DNA from: Clostridiaceae bacterium
Lineage (GTDB): Bacteria > Bacillota > Clostridia > Lachnospirales > Lachnospiraceae
DNA: 64,000 nucleotides
Assembly (NCBI GenBank): GCA_910575585.1
Contig: CAJTGF010000001.1
Location: 310,197 to 374,196, forward strand
Direction of reading: 5' to 3'
Part shown: piece by piece, positions 44,810-54,588 of the stretch
Position numbering within the stretch: position 1 is the stretch's first letter
Layout of the letters: every line of letters starts with the position of its first letter
The notes under the pieces: model-generated
What the model saw: the letters and a program-made list of their open reading frames with translations, nothing else
Databases searched by the model: none
Told to the model about the DNA's origin: nothing
Program-made: the position numbers and the translations under genes

Positions 44810-44838
44810 TTTACAAACGGTGATAATCTTGTTATCAT
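44810..44838 (+). promoter_or_regulatory. Promoter of the DUF512-der-plsY-gpsA group
   Basis: TTTACA (44810-44815), 17-bp spacer, TATCAT (44833-44838). Divergent from the prs promoter. Confidence 0.5.
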
Positions 44839-44896
44839 AAGGTTAAGACGGGGCGTTAAGTCTGCCTATTAATTAAGGAAAGAAAGGAAACAGGTC

Positions 44897-46270
44897 ATGG
44901 CAAAGGGACACAGGATAAAGGCGGTGGATCCGGGGTCCATCGGAGATGAGCTGGGGCTGGAGCCGGGAGACCGGCTTTTGACCATAGACGGACATGAGAT
45001 CGAGGACATCTTTGATTACGAATACTATGTAGGCAGCCAGTCTATTGTGGCCGTGGTGGAGAAAGGCAACGGGGAGCAGTGGGAGCTGGAGATCGAACAC
45101 GATTATGAGGATTTGGGGCTGACGTTTGAGAACGGGCTCATGAGCGAGTACCGCTCCTGCAAAAACAAGTGCATTTTCTGTTTTATTGATCAGATGCCCA
45201 AGGGGATGAGAGAGACTCTGTACTTTAAGGATGACGATTCCAGGCTTTCCTTTCTGCAGGGGAATTATGTGACGCTGACCAATATGTCGGACAGGGATAT
45301 TGACCGGATCATCACGTTTAAGCTGGCGCCCATCAATATCTCCGTACACACCACCAACCCCCAGCTGCGGTGCAGGATGTTAAATAACCGGTTTGCGGGG
45401 GAGGCGCTAAAAAAGATAGACCGGCTTTATGAGGCCGGGACACCGATGAACGGCCAGATCGTCATGTGCCCGGGCATCAATGACAAAGAGGAACTGGAGC
45501 GGACCATCCAGGATCTGTCCAGGTATATCCCCTGCATGGAGAGCGTGTCCGTGGTGCCGGTGGGACTGTCAAAGTTCCGGGAAGGGCTGTATCCCCTGGA
45601 GGCAGTGACAAAGGAGGACGCCGTCAGGACCATTGACCTTGTGGAGCGGTGGCAGAAAAAGCTTTATCAGGCCCACGGGACCCATTTTATCCATGCCAGC
45701 GATGAGTTTTATATTCTGGCAGGTAGAAAGATGCCGGAGGCGGAGCGGTATGACGGCTACGCGCAGCTGGAAAACGGGGTGGGCATGATCAGGCTTATGA
45801 CCCAGGAGGTGAGGGAAGCCCTAAAGGATCTGAAAGGCGACGACCGGGAGGACGAGCTTTCCATAGCCACAGGATGTTTGGCCTATGCGTATCTGAAGGG
45901 GTATGTGGAGGACATAGGCAGGAAGTTTCCGGGGGTTAAGGTGCATCTGTATCCCATTGTCAATGAGTTTTTTGGAGAGAGGATCACGGTCAGCGGGTTG
46001 ATTACCGGCAGGGATCTGATCCGGCAGCTGAAGGGCAGGACTTTGGGCCGCAGGCTGCTGCTTCCGGCCTGCATGTTCCGCAGCGGGGAGGAGGTGTTCC
46101 TGGACGATATTACCAGGCAGGAGGTAAAAACTGCTTTACAAGTTCAGGTGGATATTGTAAAATCAAGCGGATATGATTTTGTGAATGGAGTGTTAGGGCT
46201 TTCCCGGCAGGAGCAGGACTGCTGCCACGGAGAGTATGAACTGAGCGAAGAGGAGATAATCTATGAGTAA
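44897..46270 (+). CDS. DUF512 protein with PDZ and radical-SAM-like domain
   Basis: 457 residues. N-terminal PDZ-like segment ([20 protein letters not shown], residues 6-60), then [18 protein letters not shown] (near 91), a C-x3-C-x2-C cluster site, and a DUF512 C-terminal part ([20 protein letters not shown]). The family is often encoded beside der, as here. Its reaction is unknown; a radical-SAM-like Fe-S role is inferred from the cysteine motif. The stop overlaps der by eight bases. Confidence 0.88.
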   Translation: MAKGHRIKAVDPGSIGDELGLEPGDRLLTIDGHEIEDIFDYEYYVGSQSIVAVVEKGNGEQWELEIEHDYEDLGLTFENGLMSEYRSCKNKCIFCFIDQMPKGMRETLYFKDDDSRLSFLQGNYVTLTNMSDRDIDRIITFKLAPINISVHTTNPQLRCRMLNNRFAGEALKKIDRLYEAGTPMNGQIVMCPGINDKEELERTIQDLSRYIPCMESVSVVPVGLSKFREGLYPLEAVTKEDAVRTIDLVERWQKKLYQAHGTHFIHASDEFYILAGRKMPEAERYDGYAQLENGVGMIRLMTQEVREALKDLKGDDREDELSIATGCLAYAYLKGYVEDIGRKFPGVKVHLYPIVNEFFGERITVSGLITGRDLIRQLKGRTLGRRLLLPACMFRSGEEVFLDDITRQEVKTALQVQVDIVKSSGYDFVNGVLGLSRQEQDCCHGEYELSEEEIIYE

Positions 46271-47591
46271 ACCCATCGTTGCCATCGTGGGCAGGCCCAA
46301 TGTAGGCAAGTCCGCGTTGTTTAATGCCATTGCCGGGGAGACCATTTCCATTGTGAAAGATACGCCCGGGGTGACCAGAGACCGGATCTACGCGGACTGC
46401 ACCTGGCTGGATATGAATTTTACGCTGATCGACACAGGGGGCATTGAGCCGGATACGGATGATATCATTTTGTCCCAGATGAGGGAGCAGGCGCAGATCG
46501 CCATGGCCACGGCGGATGTGATCGTTTTTATGGTGGATGTGCGCCAGGGGCTGGTGGACGCGGACTTCAGGGTGGCGGATATGCTGAGAAAGTCGAAAAA
46601 GCCGGTGGTGCTGGTGGTCAACAAGGTGGACAGCTTCCAGAAGTTCGGCAATGACGTGTATGAGTTTTACAATCTGGGTATCGGCGAGCCCATAGCCGTG
46701 TCGGCGGCCTCAAGGCTTGGGATCGGGGATATGCTGGACGAGGTAAGCCGCCATTTCAGCTCCCGCTATCTGGCGGCAGAGGATGATGACAGGCCCAGGA
46801 TCGCCATTGTGGGCAAGCCTAACGTAGGCAAGTCCTCCATCATCAACAAGCTGACCGGGGAGAACCGGGTTATTGTGTCGGATATCGCAGGCACCACCAG
46901 GGACGCGGTGGATACCCAGGTGATACACGACGGGACGGAGTATGTGTTTATCGACACCGCCGGACTTCGCAGAAAGAACAAGATCAAGGAAGAGCTGGAG
47001 CGCTACAGCATCATCCGGGCCGTGACGGCGGTGGAGCGGGCCGACGTGGTGGTGCTGGTCATTGACGCGGTGGAAGGGGTCACGGAGCAGGACGCCAAGA
47101 TCGCGGGCATTGCTCATGAGCGGGGCAAGGGCGTGATCATTGCCGTCAACAAGTGGGACGCCATTGAGAAGAATGACAAGACCATGAATGAGTTTACGAA
47201 AAAGGTCCGTGACATCTTGTCGTTTATGGCTTACGCGGAGATCATCTTTATTTCCGCGCTGACCGGGCAGAGGCTGGGGAAACTGTTTGACACCGTTGAC
47301 ATGGTGCGGCAGAATCAGAATATGAGGGTCTCCACCGGTGTTCTCAATGAGATCATGACGGAGGCGGTGGCGCTGCAGCAGCCGCCCAGCGACAAGGGAA
47401 AGCGGCTTCGGCTGTATTACATGACCCAGGTGGCGGTAAAGCCCCCAACCTTTGTGATCTTTGTCAATGACAAGAAGCTGATGCATTTTTCTTATACCAG
47501 GTATCTGGAGAACAGGATCAGGGAAGCGTTTGGATTTCGGGGGACGGCTCTTAAGTTTATTATTAGGGAGCGGTCCGGAAAGGATTCATGA
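46263..47591 (+). CDS. der: Ribosome biogenesis GTPase Der (EngA)
   Basis: 442 residues with two tandem GTPase domains ([15 protein letters not shown] at residue 8 and [15 protein letters not shown] near 184; DTPGVTRDR and AGTTRDAVD switch regions; NKVD and NKWD specificity motifs) and a C-terminal KH-like domain. Required for 50S subunit assembly. Start overlaps the DUF512 end; stop overlaps plsY by four bases. Confidence 0.97.
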   Translation: MSKPIVAIVGRPNVGKSALFNAIAGETISIVKDTPGVTRDRIYADCTWLDMNFTLIDTGGIEPDTDDIILSQMREQAQIAMATADVIVFMVDVRQGLVDADFRVADMLRKSKKPVVLVVNKVDSFQKFGNDVYEFYNLGIGEPIAVSAASRLGIGDMLDEVSRHFSSRYLAAEDDDRPRIAIVGKPNVGKSSIINKLTGENRVIVSDIAGTTRDAVDTQVIHDGTEYVFIDTAGLRRKNKIKEELERYSIIRAVTAVERADVVVLVIDAVEGVTEQDAKIAGIAHERGKGVIIAVNKWDAIEKNDKTMNEFTKKVRDILSFMAYAEIIFISALTGQRLGKLFDTVDMVRQNQNMRVSTGVLNEIMTEAVALQQPPSDKGKRLRLYYMTQVAVKPPTFVIFVNDKKLMHFSYTRYLENRIREAFGFRGTALKFIIRERSGKDS

Positions 47592-48235
47592 GGTGTGTGA
47601 GTATGGAGAGAGTGATCTGTCTGGTAATCGGGTATTGTTTCGGGCTGTTTCAGACCGGGTATCTGTACAGCAAGGCCCATAATGTGGATATTAAGAAGGA
47701 GGGCAGCGGCAATTCGGGAAGCACCAACGTGCTGCGGGTCATGGGGGTAAAAGCAGGCGCTATCGTGTTCTTCGGGGACTGCTTTAAGACCGTGTTTGCC
47801 TGTCTGGCTGCCAGGCTGCTGTTTGCGGACCAGCCGGATATGGTGGGGCTTTTGGTGCTGTACGCGGCGTTTGGAGCGATACTGGGGCATAATTATCCGT
47901 TTTATATGCATTTTAACGGCGGGAAAGGGATTGCCTGCACGGCAGGGCTTTTGGTTTCCATTGACTGGAGGCTTACCCTGATCTGCCTGATCGTGTTCGC
48001 GGTTATCGTGGGGGTGACCAGGTATGTGTCTTTAGGGTCTTTGGTGGTGGTGAGTATTTTCCTGGCCTGGATGGTGGTGTTCGGGACAATGGGAGAGTAC
48101 GGAGTAAGGGCCGGTCTTTTGTGGGAGTTCTACGGAGTGGCAGGCATGATCGCGGCTTTGGCGTTTCTGCGGCACCGGGCCAATTTAAAGAGGCTGTTTT
48201 CGGGAACGGAAAATAAGATCGGAGTAAAGAAATAG
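47588..48235 (+). CDS. plsY: Acyl-phosphate:glycerol-3-phosphate acyltransferase PlsY
   Basis: 215 residues, about five membrane segments. Motifs [32 protein letters not shown] (acyl-phosphate loop), [20 protein letters not shown] and a C-terminal [16 protein letters not shown]. First step of phospholipid synthesis. It directly precedes gpsA, which supplies its substrate glycerol 3-phosphate. An alternative start is ATG 47603. Confidence 0.95.
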   Translation: MRCVSMERVICLVIGYCFGLFQTGYLYSKAHNVDIKKEGSGNSGSTNVLRVMGVKAGAIVFFGDCFKTVFACLAARLLFADQPDMVGLLVLYAAFGAILGHNYPFYMHFNGGKGIACTAGLLVSIDWRLTLICLIVFAVIVGVTRYVSLGSLVVVSIFLAWMVVFGTMGEYGVRAGLLWEFYGVAGMIAALAFLRHRANLKRLFSGTENKIGVKK

Positions 48236-48247
48236 GATGGAGGAGTT

Positions 48248-49255
48248 ATGGCGAAAATAGGAATCATCGGCGCAGGAACCTGGGGTACAGCCCTGGGTCT
48301 TGTGCTTTATGGGAATGGGCATCAGGTGACTTTGTGGTCGGCGTTTTCAGAGGATGCCAAGGAGCTTGACAAGAAACGGGAGCACAAGAATCTCCCTGGG
48401 GTAAGACTGCCCGGGGATATGGAGTTTACGGATTCCATGGAACAGGCCATGGAAGAGAAGGAGGTTTTGGTGCTGGCAGTGCCTTCGATCTACGTCCGGT
48501 CTACGGCAAAGGAGATGGCGGCGTTTTGCAGGGCCGGCCAGGTGATCGTCAATGTGGCCAAAGGCATTGAGGAGGATTCTCTTTTGACGCTGTCCCAGGT
48601 GATCGAAGAGGAGCTTCCCAATGCCGACGTGGCGGTTTTGTCCGGGCCCAGCCATGCGGAGGAGGTAAGCCGCGGGGTGCCTACGACCTGTGTGGCCGGC
48701 GCCTCAAAGCGGGAGCTGGCGGAAATGGTCCAGAACCTGTTTATGAGTCCCAAGTTTCGGGTGTATATAAGCCCTGACGTGCTGGGGATCGAGCTGGGAG
48801 GAGCGCTAAAGAACGTGATCGCCCTGGCCGCAGGCATTGCCGACGGGCTGGAGTATGGGGATAACACCAAAGCGGCGCTGATCACCAGAGGGATCCACGA
48901 GATTGGGCGTCTGGGCATGAAAATGGGCGGGGAATCGGAGACCTTCGGCGGTCTGTCCGGCATCGGCGACCTTATTGTGACCTGCGCCAGCATGCACAGC
49001 CGAAACCGGCGGGCCGGCATCCTGATGGGCCAGGGTTATTCCGTGGAGGAGGCCATGAGCCAGGTGGGCATGGCGGTGGAGGGCGTGTACTCGGCCAAGG
49101 CTGCCTGGAAGCTGGCCAGGGAATACCGGGTGTCCATGCCTATTGTGGAGCAGGTGAACCAGGTGCTGTTTGAAGGGAAGGATCCGGCGGAGGCGGTCAG
49201 GGAACTGATGATGCGGGATAAGACCAGCGAGATGGGGACGGCGGCGTGGAAGTAG
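48248..49255 (+). CDS. gpsA: NAD(P)-dependent glycerol-3-phosphate dehydrogenase
   Basis: 335 residues. Rossmann motif IGIIGAGTWGTALGLVLYGNG, substrate/catalytic segment LSGPSHAEEVSRGVPT and ELGGALKNVIALAAGIADGL with the active lysine, then FGGLSGIGDLIVTCAS. Reduces dihydroxyacetone phosphate to glycerol 3-phosphate for PlsY. GGAGGAG precedes the ATG; 12 bases separate it from plsY. Confidence 0.97.
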   Translation: MAKIGIIGAGTWGTALGLVLYGNGHQVTLWSAFSEDAKELDKKREHKNLPGVRLPGDMEFTDSMEQAMEEKEVLVLAVPSIYVRSTAKEMAAFCRAGQVIVNVAKGIEEDSLLTLSQVIEEELPNADVAVLSGPSHAEEVSRGVPTTCVAGASKRELAEMVQNLFMSPKFRVYISPDVLGIELGGALKNVIALAAGIADGLEYGDNTKAALITRGIHEIGRLGMKMGGESETFGGLSGIGDLIVTCASMHSRNRRAGILMGQGYSVEEAMSQVGMAVEGVYSAKAAWKLAREYRVSMPIVEQVNQVLFEGKDPAEAVRELMMRDKTSEMGTAAWK

Positions 49256-49320
49256 ATAAGGGGCTTGGAGAAGAAGGCGGTTTGTGGGGAAAATAAGAGG
49301 CAGGCAGAGGGGGAAGGAGC

Positions 49321-50916
49321 ATGGGGATTTACGTGAATCCAAGGAACGTGGCGTTTCGAAGGGCTTTAAACGGGGATATCTACATTGACAAGACGGATCT
49401 GATCACCCATGTGAATGAGAGGATCGGCAAGCCGGACTGTTTTTTGTGCGTCAGCCGCCCCCGGCGGTTTGGAAAGTCCATGGCGGCGGATATGCTGGCG
49501 GCGTATTACAGCAAGGGGTGCGATTCGGCGCAGCTATTTGCGGGGAAGAAGGCGGAGAAAGCCCAAAGTTTCCGGAAACATCTGAACCAGTACCATGTGA
49601 TCCGGCTGGATGTGCAGCGGTTTGTGGAGACCCGGCGGGATCTGGATACGTTTATCGGGGAGATGGAAAGCCGGATCGTGGCAGAGCTGGCGAGAGAATT
49701 GGAATTGCCGGATCGCGGCGGATGTGTGTCTGATCAAAGGTTGAAGGATGTTCTGCAGCAGAGTTTTTATGAGACGGGACACGGTTTTATATTCATCATT
49801 GATGAATGGGACTGCGTGTTCCGCATGGCCAAGGCCAGAAAGGATGTGCAGAAGGCGTATCTGGATTTTCTGCGGGGGCTGTTTAAAGGGTCCGAGTATG
49901 TGGAACTGGCTTATTTGACGGGGATTCTGCCGATCAAGAAATACGGGGAGCATTCGGCGATCAATATTTTTGGGGAGTACTCCATGGTTGACCCGAAAAA
50001 TCTTGGGGAGTATTTTGGATTTACGGGGGAGGAGGTCCAAAAAGAGTGTCAGAGCCATGGGGTGGATTATGAGGAGGTGGCCAGATGGTACGACGGGTAT
50101 CTGCTGGGAGGGCTCCATATTTATAATCCGAAGTCTGTGGTTGATGTGCTGACCTGGAAGAAGTTTAAGAGCTATTGGACAGGCACGGAGACGTACGAGG
50201 CGCTGAAAGTATACATTGATATGAATTTTGACGGGCTGAAAGAGGCGGTTGTCATGATGTTGGGGGGCGGACGGTGTAAGATCGACCCTACTACCTTTCA
50301 GAATGATATGACCACATTTAAGACTAGGGATGATGTACTGACTCTTTTAGTGCATTTGGGATATTTAACTTATGATGAGAAAGACAGTGTGGTTTTTATT
50401 CCCAATCAAGAGATTAGCCAGGAATTTATGCGCGCGGTAAAGGTGGGCGGCTGGGACGGCGTCATGGACGCGCTGAAGCGCTCTAAGGAGCTTCTTGCCA
50501 GCACCTGGGCTATGGATGAGAGGGCAGTGGCCGATGGGCTGGGCAAGATCCACAGCGAGACCGCTTCCATGCTGAAATATAATGATGAAAATTCTCTGAC
50601 TTGCGCCATCCTTATGGCGTACTACAGCGCCAAGGCATACTATTTGAATCCCATTATGGAACTGCCTACCGGGAAAGGATTTGCGGATGTGGCATACCTT
50701 CCCAAGCCGGGAGTGGACAAGCCGGCTTTGGTGGTGGAGTTAAAGTGGGATCAAAACGCCAGAGGAGCCATAAGCCAGATAAAAGAGAAGAGGTATGGGG
50801 ACTGGGTTTCGGGATATACAGGGGAGATTCTGTTAGTGGGGATCGGGTATGACAAGAAAAAGAAGACCCATCAGTGCGTGATTGAACGGTGTGATCAGAA
50901 AGAAAGGTTATACTAA
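49321..50916 (+). CDS. AAA-ATPase-like protein with PD-(D/E)XK nuclease domain (DUF1703)
   Basis: 531 residues. N-terminal AAA-ATPase-like part: YIDKTDLITHVNERIG and the Walker A variant SRPRRFGKSMAADML (about 42-56), with FIIDEWDCVF as Walker B. C-terminal PD-(D/E)XK part: GKGFADVAYLP and LVVELKW (E-x-K) near 470. This family is abundant in gut bacteria, often in many copies, with unproven function; a mobile or defence link is suspected only. It stands alone between gpsA and livJ. Confidence 0.87.
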   Translation: MGIYVNPRNVAFRRALNGDIYIDKTDLITHVNERIGKPDCFLCVSRPRRFGKSMAADMLAAYYSKGCDSAQLFAGKKAEKAQSFRKHLNQYHVIRLDVQRFVETRRDLDTFIGEMESRIVAELARELELPDRGGCVSDQRLKDVLQQSFYETGHGFIFIIDEWDCVFRMAKARKDVQKAYLDFLRGLFKGSEYVELAYLTGILPIKKYGEHSAINIFGEYSMVDPKNLGEYFGFTGEEVQKECQSHGVDYEEVARWYDGYLLGGLHIYNPKSVVDVLTWKKFKSYWTGTETYEALKVYIDMNFDGLKEAVVMMLGGGRCKIDPTTFQNDMTTFKTRDDVLTLLVHLGYLTYDEKDSVVFIPNQEISQEFMRAVKVGGWDGVMDALKRSKELLASTWAMDERAVADGLGKIHSETASMLKYNDENSLTCAILMAYYSAKAYYLNPIMELPTGKGFADVAYLPKPGVDKPALVVELKWDQNARGAISQIKEKRYGDWVSGYTGEILLVGIGYDKKKKTHQCVIERCDQKERLY

Positions 50917-50975
50917 ATATAACTTTTCTGTATGGCTTTACCATGGCAAAAAGCCAATGCGAAAAAGCAAAAGTG

Positions 50976-51004
50976 TTGACAAGTGAAAATGTTGAAGCTA
51001 TAAT
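50976..51004 (+). promoter_or_regulatory. Promoter of the liv operon
   Basis: TTGACA (50976-50981), 17-bp spacer, TATAAT (50999-51004), a near-consensus site 51 bp before livJ. Confidence 0.75.
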
Positions 51005-51054
51005 GTAAAAAGTTTTACTTGAAATGTTTGCATAAGTATGAGGAGGAGAACATT

Positions 51055-52254
51055 ATGAAAAAACTGATCGCATTAGGATTAACGGCGGCTATGGCTGCTT
51101 CCTTAAGCGCCTGCGGCGGCAACGGAGGGGATACCACCACGGCTGCGGCAGGAGGGGAGACTGCGGCTGCTGCGGATAACACGACGGCAGGTACTGACGG
51201 AGGCTTTAAGATCGGCGTGATCGGGCCCCTTACGGGACCGGCTGCGGCATACGGCATCGCGGTTCAAAACGGCGCGGACCTGGCTGTGAAGGAGATCAAC
51301 GAGGCAGGCGGCGCCAACGGCATTATGCTGGAGATGAATGCCCAGGATGATGAGCATGACCCCCAGAAATCCGTTAACGCTTACAATACTTTGAAGGACT
51401 GGGGCGCTCAGGCTATCGTAGGCTCCACCACATCAGACCCCTGTATCGCGGTGGCGGCGGAGACTTCCAATGACAATATGTTCCAGATCACTCCGTCCGG
51501 CTCCGCCGTAGAGTGTGTGGCTCCGGACAATGTGTTCCGCGTATGTTTCGCCGACCCGGATCAGGGTACGGCTTCCGCCGTGTACATTGGCGAGAACAAG
51601 CTGGCTACGAAGATCGCGGTGATCTATGACAGCTCCACCACCTATTCTTCCGGCATTCGGGAGGCTTTCGTGAAAGAGGCTGCCAACCAGGGTCTGGAGG
51701 TTGTGGCTGACGAGGCGTTTACCGCCGACAATGCCACGGACTTTTCCGTACAGCTGGACAAGGCAAAAGAGGCCGGCGCGGAGCTGGTGTTTTTACCCGT
51801 CTACTATCAGGAGGCTTCCGTTATTTTAAAGCAGGCCAGCGATAAGGATTTTGCTCCCATCTTCTTTGGATGCGACGGCATGGACGGTATCCTGACGGTT
51901 GAGAATTTTGACACGGCGCTGGCCGAGGGGCTGATGCTTTTGACTCCTTTCTCCACAACCGAGGAGAGCAGCAAGTCCTTTACCGAGGCTTATGTGGCGG
52001 CTTACGGGATTGAACCCAATCAGTTTGCGGCAGACTCCTATGACGCGGTTTACGCCATCAAGGCGGCTCTGGAGAAATCCGGTGTTGCCGCGGACGCCGA
52101 TTACTCTGCGGTGTGCGACGCGTTTAAGACGGCCATGACCGAGATCACCATCGACGGGCTCACCGGAGAGGGCATGACCTGGAACGCGGCAGGAGAGCCG
52201 GACAAGGCGCCTAAGGCGGTTAAGATCGTAAACGGCGTTTACGAGATGCAGTAA
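51055..52254 (+). CDS. livJ: Branched-chain amino acid ABC transporter substrate-binding lipoprotein
   Basis: 399 residues. Lipoprotein signal with lipobox LSAC followed by GGNGG (cysteine about residue 20) and an Ala/Thr/Gly-rich linker. The periplasmic-binding fold follows: KIGVIGPLTGPAAAYGIAVQ, DEHDPQKSVNAYNTL, FNIDGLTGEG-type end (ITIDGLTGEGMTW). Binds Leu/Ile/Val or a related amino acid outside the cell. Start ATG 51055 after AGGAGGAG. Separated from livH by 348 bp with several hairpins. Confidence 0.94.
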   Translation: MKKLIALGLTAAMAASLSACGGNGGDTTTAAAGGETAAAADNTTAGTDGGFKIGVIGPLTGPAAAYGIAVQNGADLAVKEINEAGGANGIMLEMNAQDDEHDPQKSVNAYNTLKDWGAQAIVGSTTSDPCIAVAAETSNDNMFQITPSGSAVECVAPDNVFRVCFADPDQGTASAVYIGENKLATKIAVIYDSSTTYSSGIREAFVKEAANQGLEVVADEAFTADNATDFSVQLDKAKEAGAELVFLPVYYQEASVILKQASDKDFAPIFFGCDGMDGILTVENFDTALAEGLMLLTPFSTTEESSKSFTEAYVAAYGIEPNQFAADSYDAVYAIKAALEKSGVAADADYSAVCDAFKTAMTEITIDGLTGEGMTWNAAGEPDKAPKAVKIVNGVYEMQ

Positions 52255-52275
52255 ATAGTCTGGGATGGACCAGTT

Positions 52276-52304
52276 AAGGGGGTTGTCGTATGACGGCCCC
52301 TTTT
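52276..52304 (+). terminator. Hairpin after livJ, probable attenuating terminator
   Basis: AAGGGGGTTGTCG pairs with CGGCCCCTTTT across a TATGA loop. It lies 21 bases after the livJ stop and would raise livJ levels over the membrane genes, as is usual for binding-protein operons. Confidence 0.55.
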
Positions 52305-52345
52305 ACATAGGATGGAAAGGTGTGAAAGTTTGTCAGAGCAATCGT

Positions 52346-52376
52346 AAGAAGGGCTGTCGCTATGACGACCCTTCTT
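52346..52376 (+). repeat. Second hairpin of the same design
   Basis: AAGAAGGGCTGTCG / CGACCCTTCTT with a CTATGA loop. It shares the TGTCG-TATGACG core with 52276-52304 but has different arms. Confidence 0.5.
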
Positions 52377-52391
52377 CCATTCCTGTTGACA

Positions 52392-52488
52392 CCATGGCTA
52401 ATCACTCCGCTGATTCGCCATGGGCCAGTGCCGTTACGGGGGCAGGCATATGTCCCATCGCCGCAGGCGATTTTAAATGGGCATATGC
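52392..52488. repeat. Family C two-level hairpins, copy 3
   Basis: CCATGGC...GCCATGG (52392-52423) encloses AATCA/TGATT. Then GCATATGTCCCATCGCCGCA (52446 on) pairs with the arm ending ATGGGCATATGC (52488), enclosing ATCGCC/GGCGAT. The second matches the architecture at 40074-40118. The remaining sequence between livJ and livH shows no gene. Confidence 0.55.
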
Positions 52489-52602
52489 GGTTACGTTATA
52501 GCGGGCGGGCTAAGGGAATCTTTGCCTTGCGCATCGTTTTTACCTGTGATATAATTCGACATAATATTGTTTTTTATTCTAATGGAGTGAAGGGGTGGAT
52601 TC

Positions 52603-53484
52603 ATGAGTTTTCTTTCGTATCTAATCAGCGGGGTCAGCCTGGGCAGCATTTACGCGATCATTGCCCTTGGGTATACCATGGTGTACGGCATTGCCAGGAT
52701 GCTGAATTTTGCCCATGGGGATATTATCATGGTAGGGGGCTTTGCCATTTTCACCATGGTCAGCACCCTGGGCATGGCGCCTATGGTGGGGATCTTGACG
52801 GCGGTGGCGGTGTGTACGGTTTTAGGCGTTACCATTGAGTTTGTGGCGTACAGGCCGCTGCGGGGGGCTTCCTCTCTGGCGGTGCTGATTACGGCCATCG
52901 GCGTCAGCTACCTTTTGCAGAACGTGGCGCTTCTCATCTTCGGCTCCAATGCCAGACAGTTTACGTCCGTGGTCACCGTGCCGGGGATCAAATTGGCAGG
53001 GGGGCGGCTGTCCATATCCGGCGAGACCATCGTTACGATCGTGGTCTGCTTTGTCATCATGGCTGGGCTGACCGCGTTTATCAACAAGACAAAGGTGGGG
53101 CAGGCCATGCTGGCGGTGTCCGAGGACCGGGGAGCCGCCACTCTTATGGGGATCAATGTGAATAAGACCATTGCCATTACCTTTGCGATCGGTTCGGCTC
53201 TGGCAGCCATCGCAGGGGCTCTTTTGTGTTCCACCTATCCGTCCCTGACACCGTACACCGGCTCCATGCCGGGGATCAAGGCGTTTGTGGCGGCCGTGTT
53301 CGGCGGGATCGGTTCCATACCCGGGGCCCTGATTGGCGGCATCATCCTGGGAGTTGTGGAAAATCTGTCAAAGGCGTACATTTCTTCCCAGCTGTCGGAT
53401 GCCATCGTGTTTTCTCTGCTCATTATCATCCTGTTGGTGCGTCCTACGGGAATCCTGGGCAAGAAGATCAATGAGAAAGTGTAG
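52603..53484 (+). CDS. livH: Branched-chain amino acid ABC transporter permease LivH
   Basis: 293 residues, about eight membrane segments. Family hallmarks SLGSIYAIIALGYTMVYGIA, MLNFAHGDIIMVGGF, MLAVSEDRGAATLMGINVN and FVAAVFGGIGSIPGALIGG. Half of the import channel with LivM. AAGGGGTGG precedes the ATG. Confidence 0.96.
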   Translation: MSFLSYLISGVSLGSIYAIIALGYTMVYGIARMLNFAHGDIIMVGGFAIFTMVSTLGMAPMVGILTAVAVCTVLGVTIEFVAYRPLRGASSLAVLITAIGVSYLLQNVALLIFGSNARQFTSVVTVPGIKLAGGRLSISGETIVTIVVCFVIMAGLTAFINKTKVGQAMLAVSEDRGAATLMGINVNKTIAITFAIGSALAAIAGALLCSTYPSLTPYTGSMPGIKAFVAAVFGGIGSIPGALIGGIILGVVENLSKAYISSQLSDAIVFSLLIIILLVRPTGILGKKINEKV

Positions 53485-53493
53485 GTGTGTGTG

Positions 53494-54588
53494 ATGGTGA
53501 AAGGAAAGAAGAATAAACTGCTGATTCAAAACGGCATTACCTACGCCATGGTGATCCTCTTTTGGGCGGTGATTCAGGCGCTGTCGGCAGGGGGCCATGT
53601 GTCCAGCCTGATGAAGGGGCTTTTGGTGCCGCTGTGTATCTATGGGATCCTGGCGGTGTCTTTGAATCTTACGGTGGGGATCTTGGGGGAGTTAAGCCTT
53701 GGCCATGCGGGCTTTATGTGCGTGGGCGCTTTTTCCGGGGCCTTTTTTACCAAATGCGCGGAGACCATGATTCCAAGCGTTGGGGCGCGGTTTTTCATTG
53801 CGCTGGTTGTGGGAGCGGCTGTGGCGGGGGTGTTCGGCATCCTGATCGGGATCCCGGTCCTTCGGCTGAAAGGCGACTATCTGGCCATTGTGACACTGGC
53901 CTTTGGGGAGATCATTAAGAACCTTATCAATGTAATGTTTATCGGAAAAGACTCCAGGGGCTTTCATTTTTCCATTAAAGACAGTTTGTCTCTGGGGCTG
54001 GAGGACGGAGGCGAGGTGATCGTCAAGGGCGCCCAGGGCATCACCGGCACGCCAAGGGCCGCTACTTTTACCATCGGGATCCTGCTGCTTTTGCTGACTT
54101 TGGCAATCGTTTTGAACCTGATCAATTCCCGTACCGGGCGTGCCATCATGTCCATCCGGGACAACCGGATCGCGGCGGAGTCTATCGGGATCAATATCAC
54201 CAAGTATAAGCTGATGGCGTTTTCCATCTCCGCGGCGCTGGCAGGCATGGCAGGGGTTCTTTATGCCCACAGCCTGGCTACGCTGGCTGCCACATCGGCC
54301 AATTTCGGATACAACAAGTCCATCATGATCCTGGTGTTTGTGGTGCTGGGAGGTCTGGGCAATATCCGGGGGTCTGTGATCGCGGCTATTGTGCTGACGG
54401 CCCTTCCGGAGCTTCTGCGGGGGCTTAACGACTACCGCATGCTGATCTATGCCATTGTGCTGATCGTGATGATGCTGTTTAATTCCAGCCCCAAGGCCAT
54501 TGAGATGCGGGGCATCATGATGGAGCGGCTTAAGGGAAAGAAGGCGGGATCTGCCCAATCTTCCCAATCTGCCGCAAAGGAGGCTTGA
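53494..54588 (+). CDS. livM: Branched-chain amino acid ABC transporter permease LivM
   Basis: 364 residues, about nine to ten membrane segments. SLNLTVGILGELSLGHAGFM, LRLKGDYLAIVTLAFGEIIK, IMSIRDNRIAAESIGINITK and VFVVLGGLGNIRGSVIAAIV are diagnostic. Start ATG 53494; GTG 53485 is an alternative. Its stop shares its last base with the livG start. Confidence 0.95.
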   Translation: MVKGKKNKLLIQNGITYAMVILFWAVIQALSAGGHVSSLMKGLLVPLCIYGILAVSLNLTVGILGELSLGHAGFMCVGAFSGAFFTKCAETMIPSVGARFFIALVVGAAVAGVFGILIGIPVLRLKGDYLAIVTLAFGEIIKNLINVMFIGKDSRGFHFSIKDSLSLGLEDGGEVIVKGAQGITGTPRAATFTIGILLLLLTLAIVLNLINSRTGRAIMSIRDNRIAAESIGINITKYKLMAFSISAALAGMAGVLYAHSLATLAATSANFGYNKSIMILVFVVLGGLGNIRGSVIAAIVLTALPELLRGLNDYRMLIYAIVLIVMMLFNSSPKAIEMRGIMMERLKGKKAGSAQSSQSAAKEA

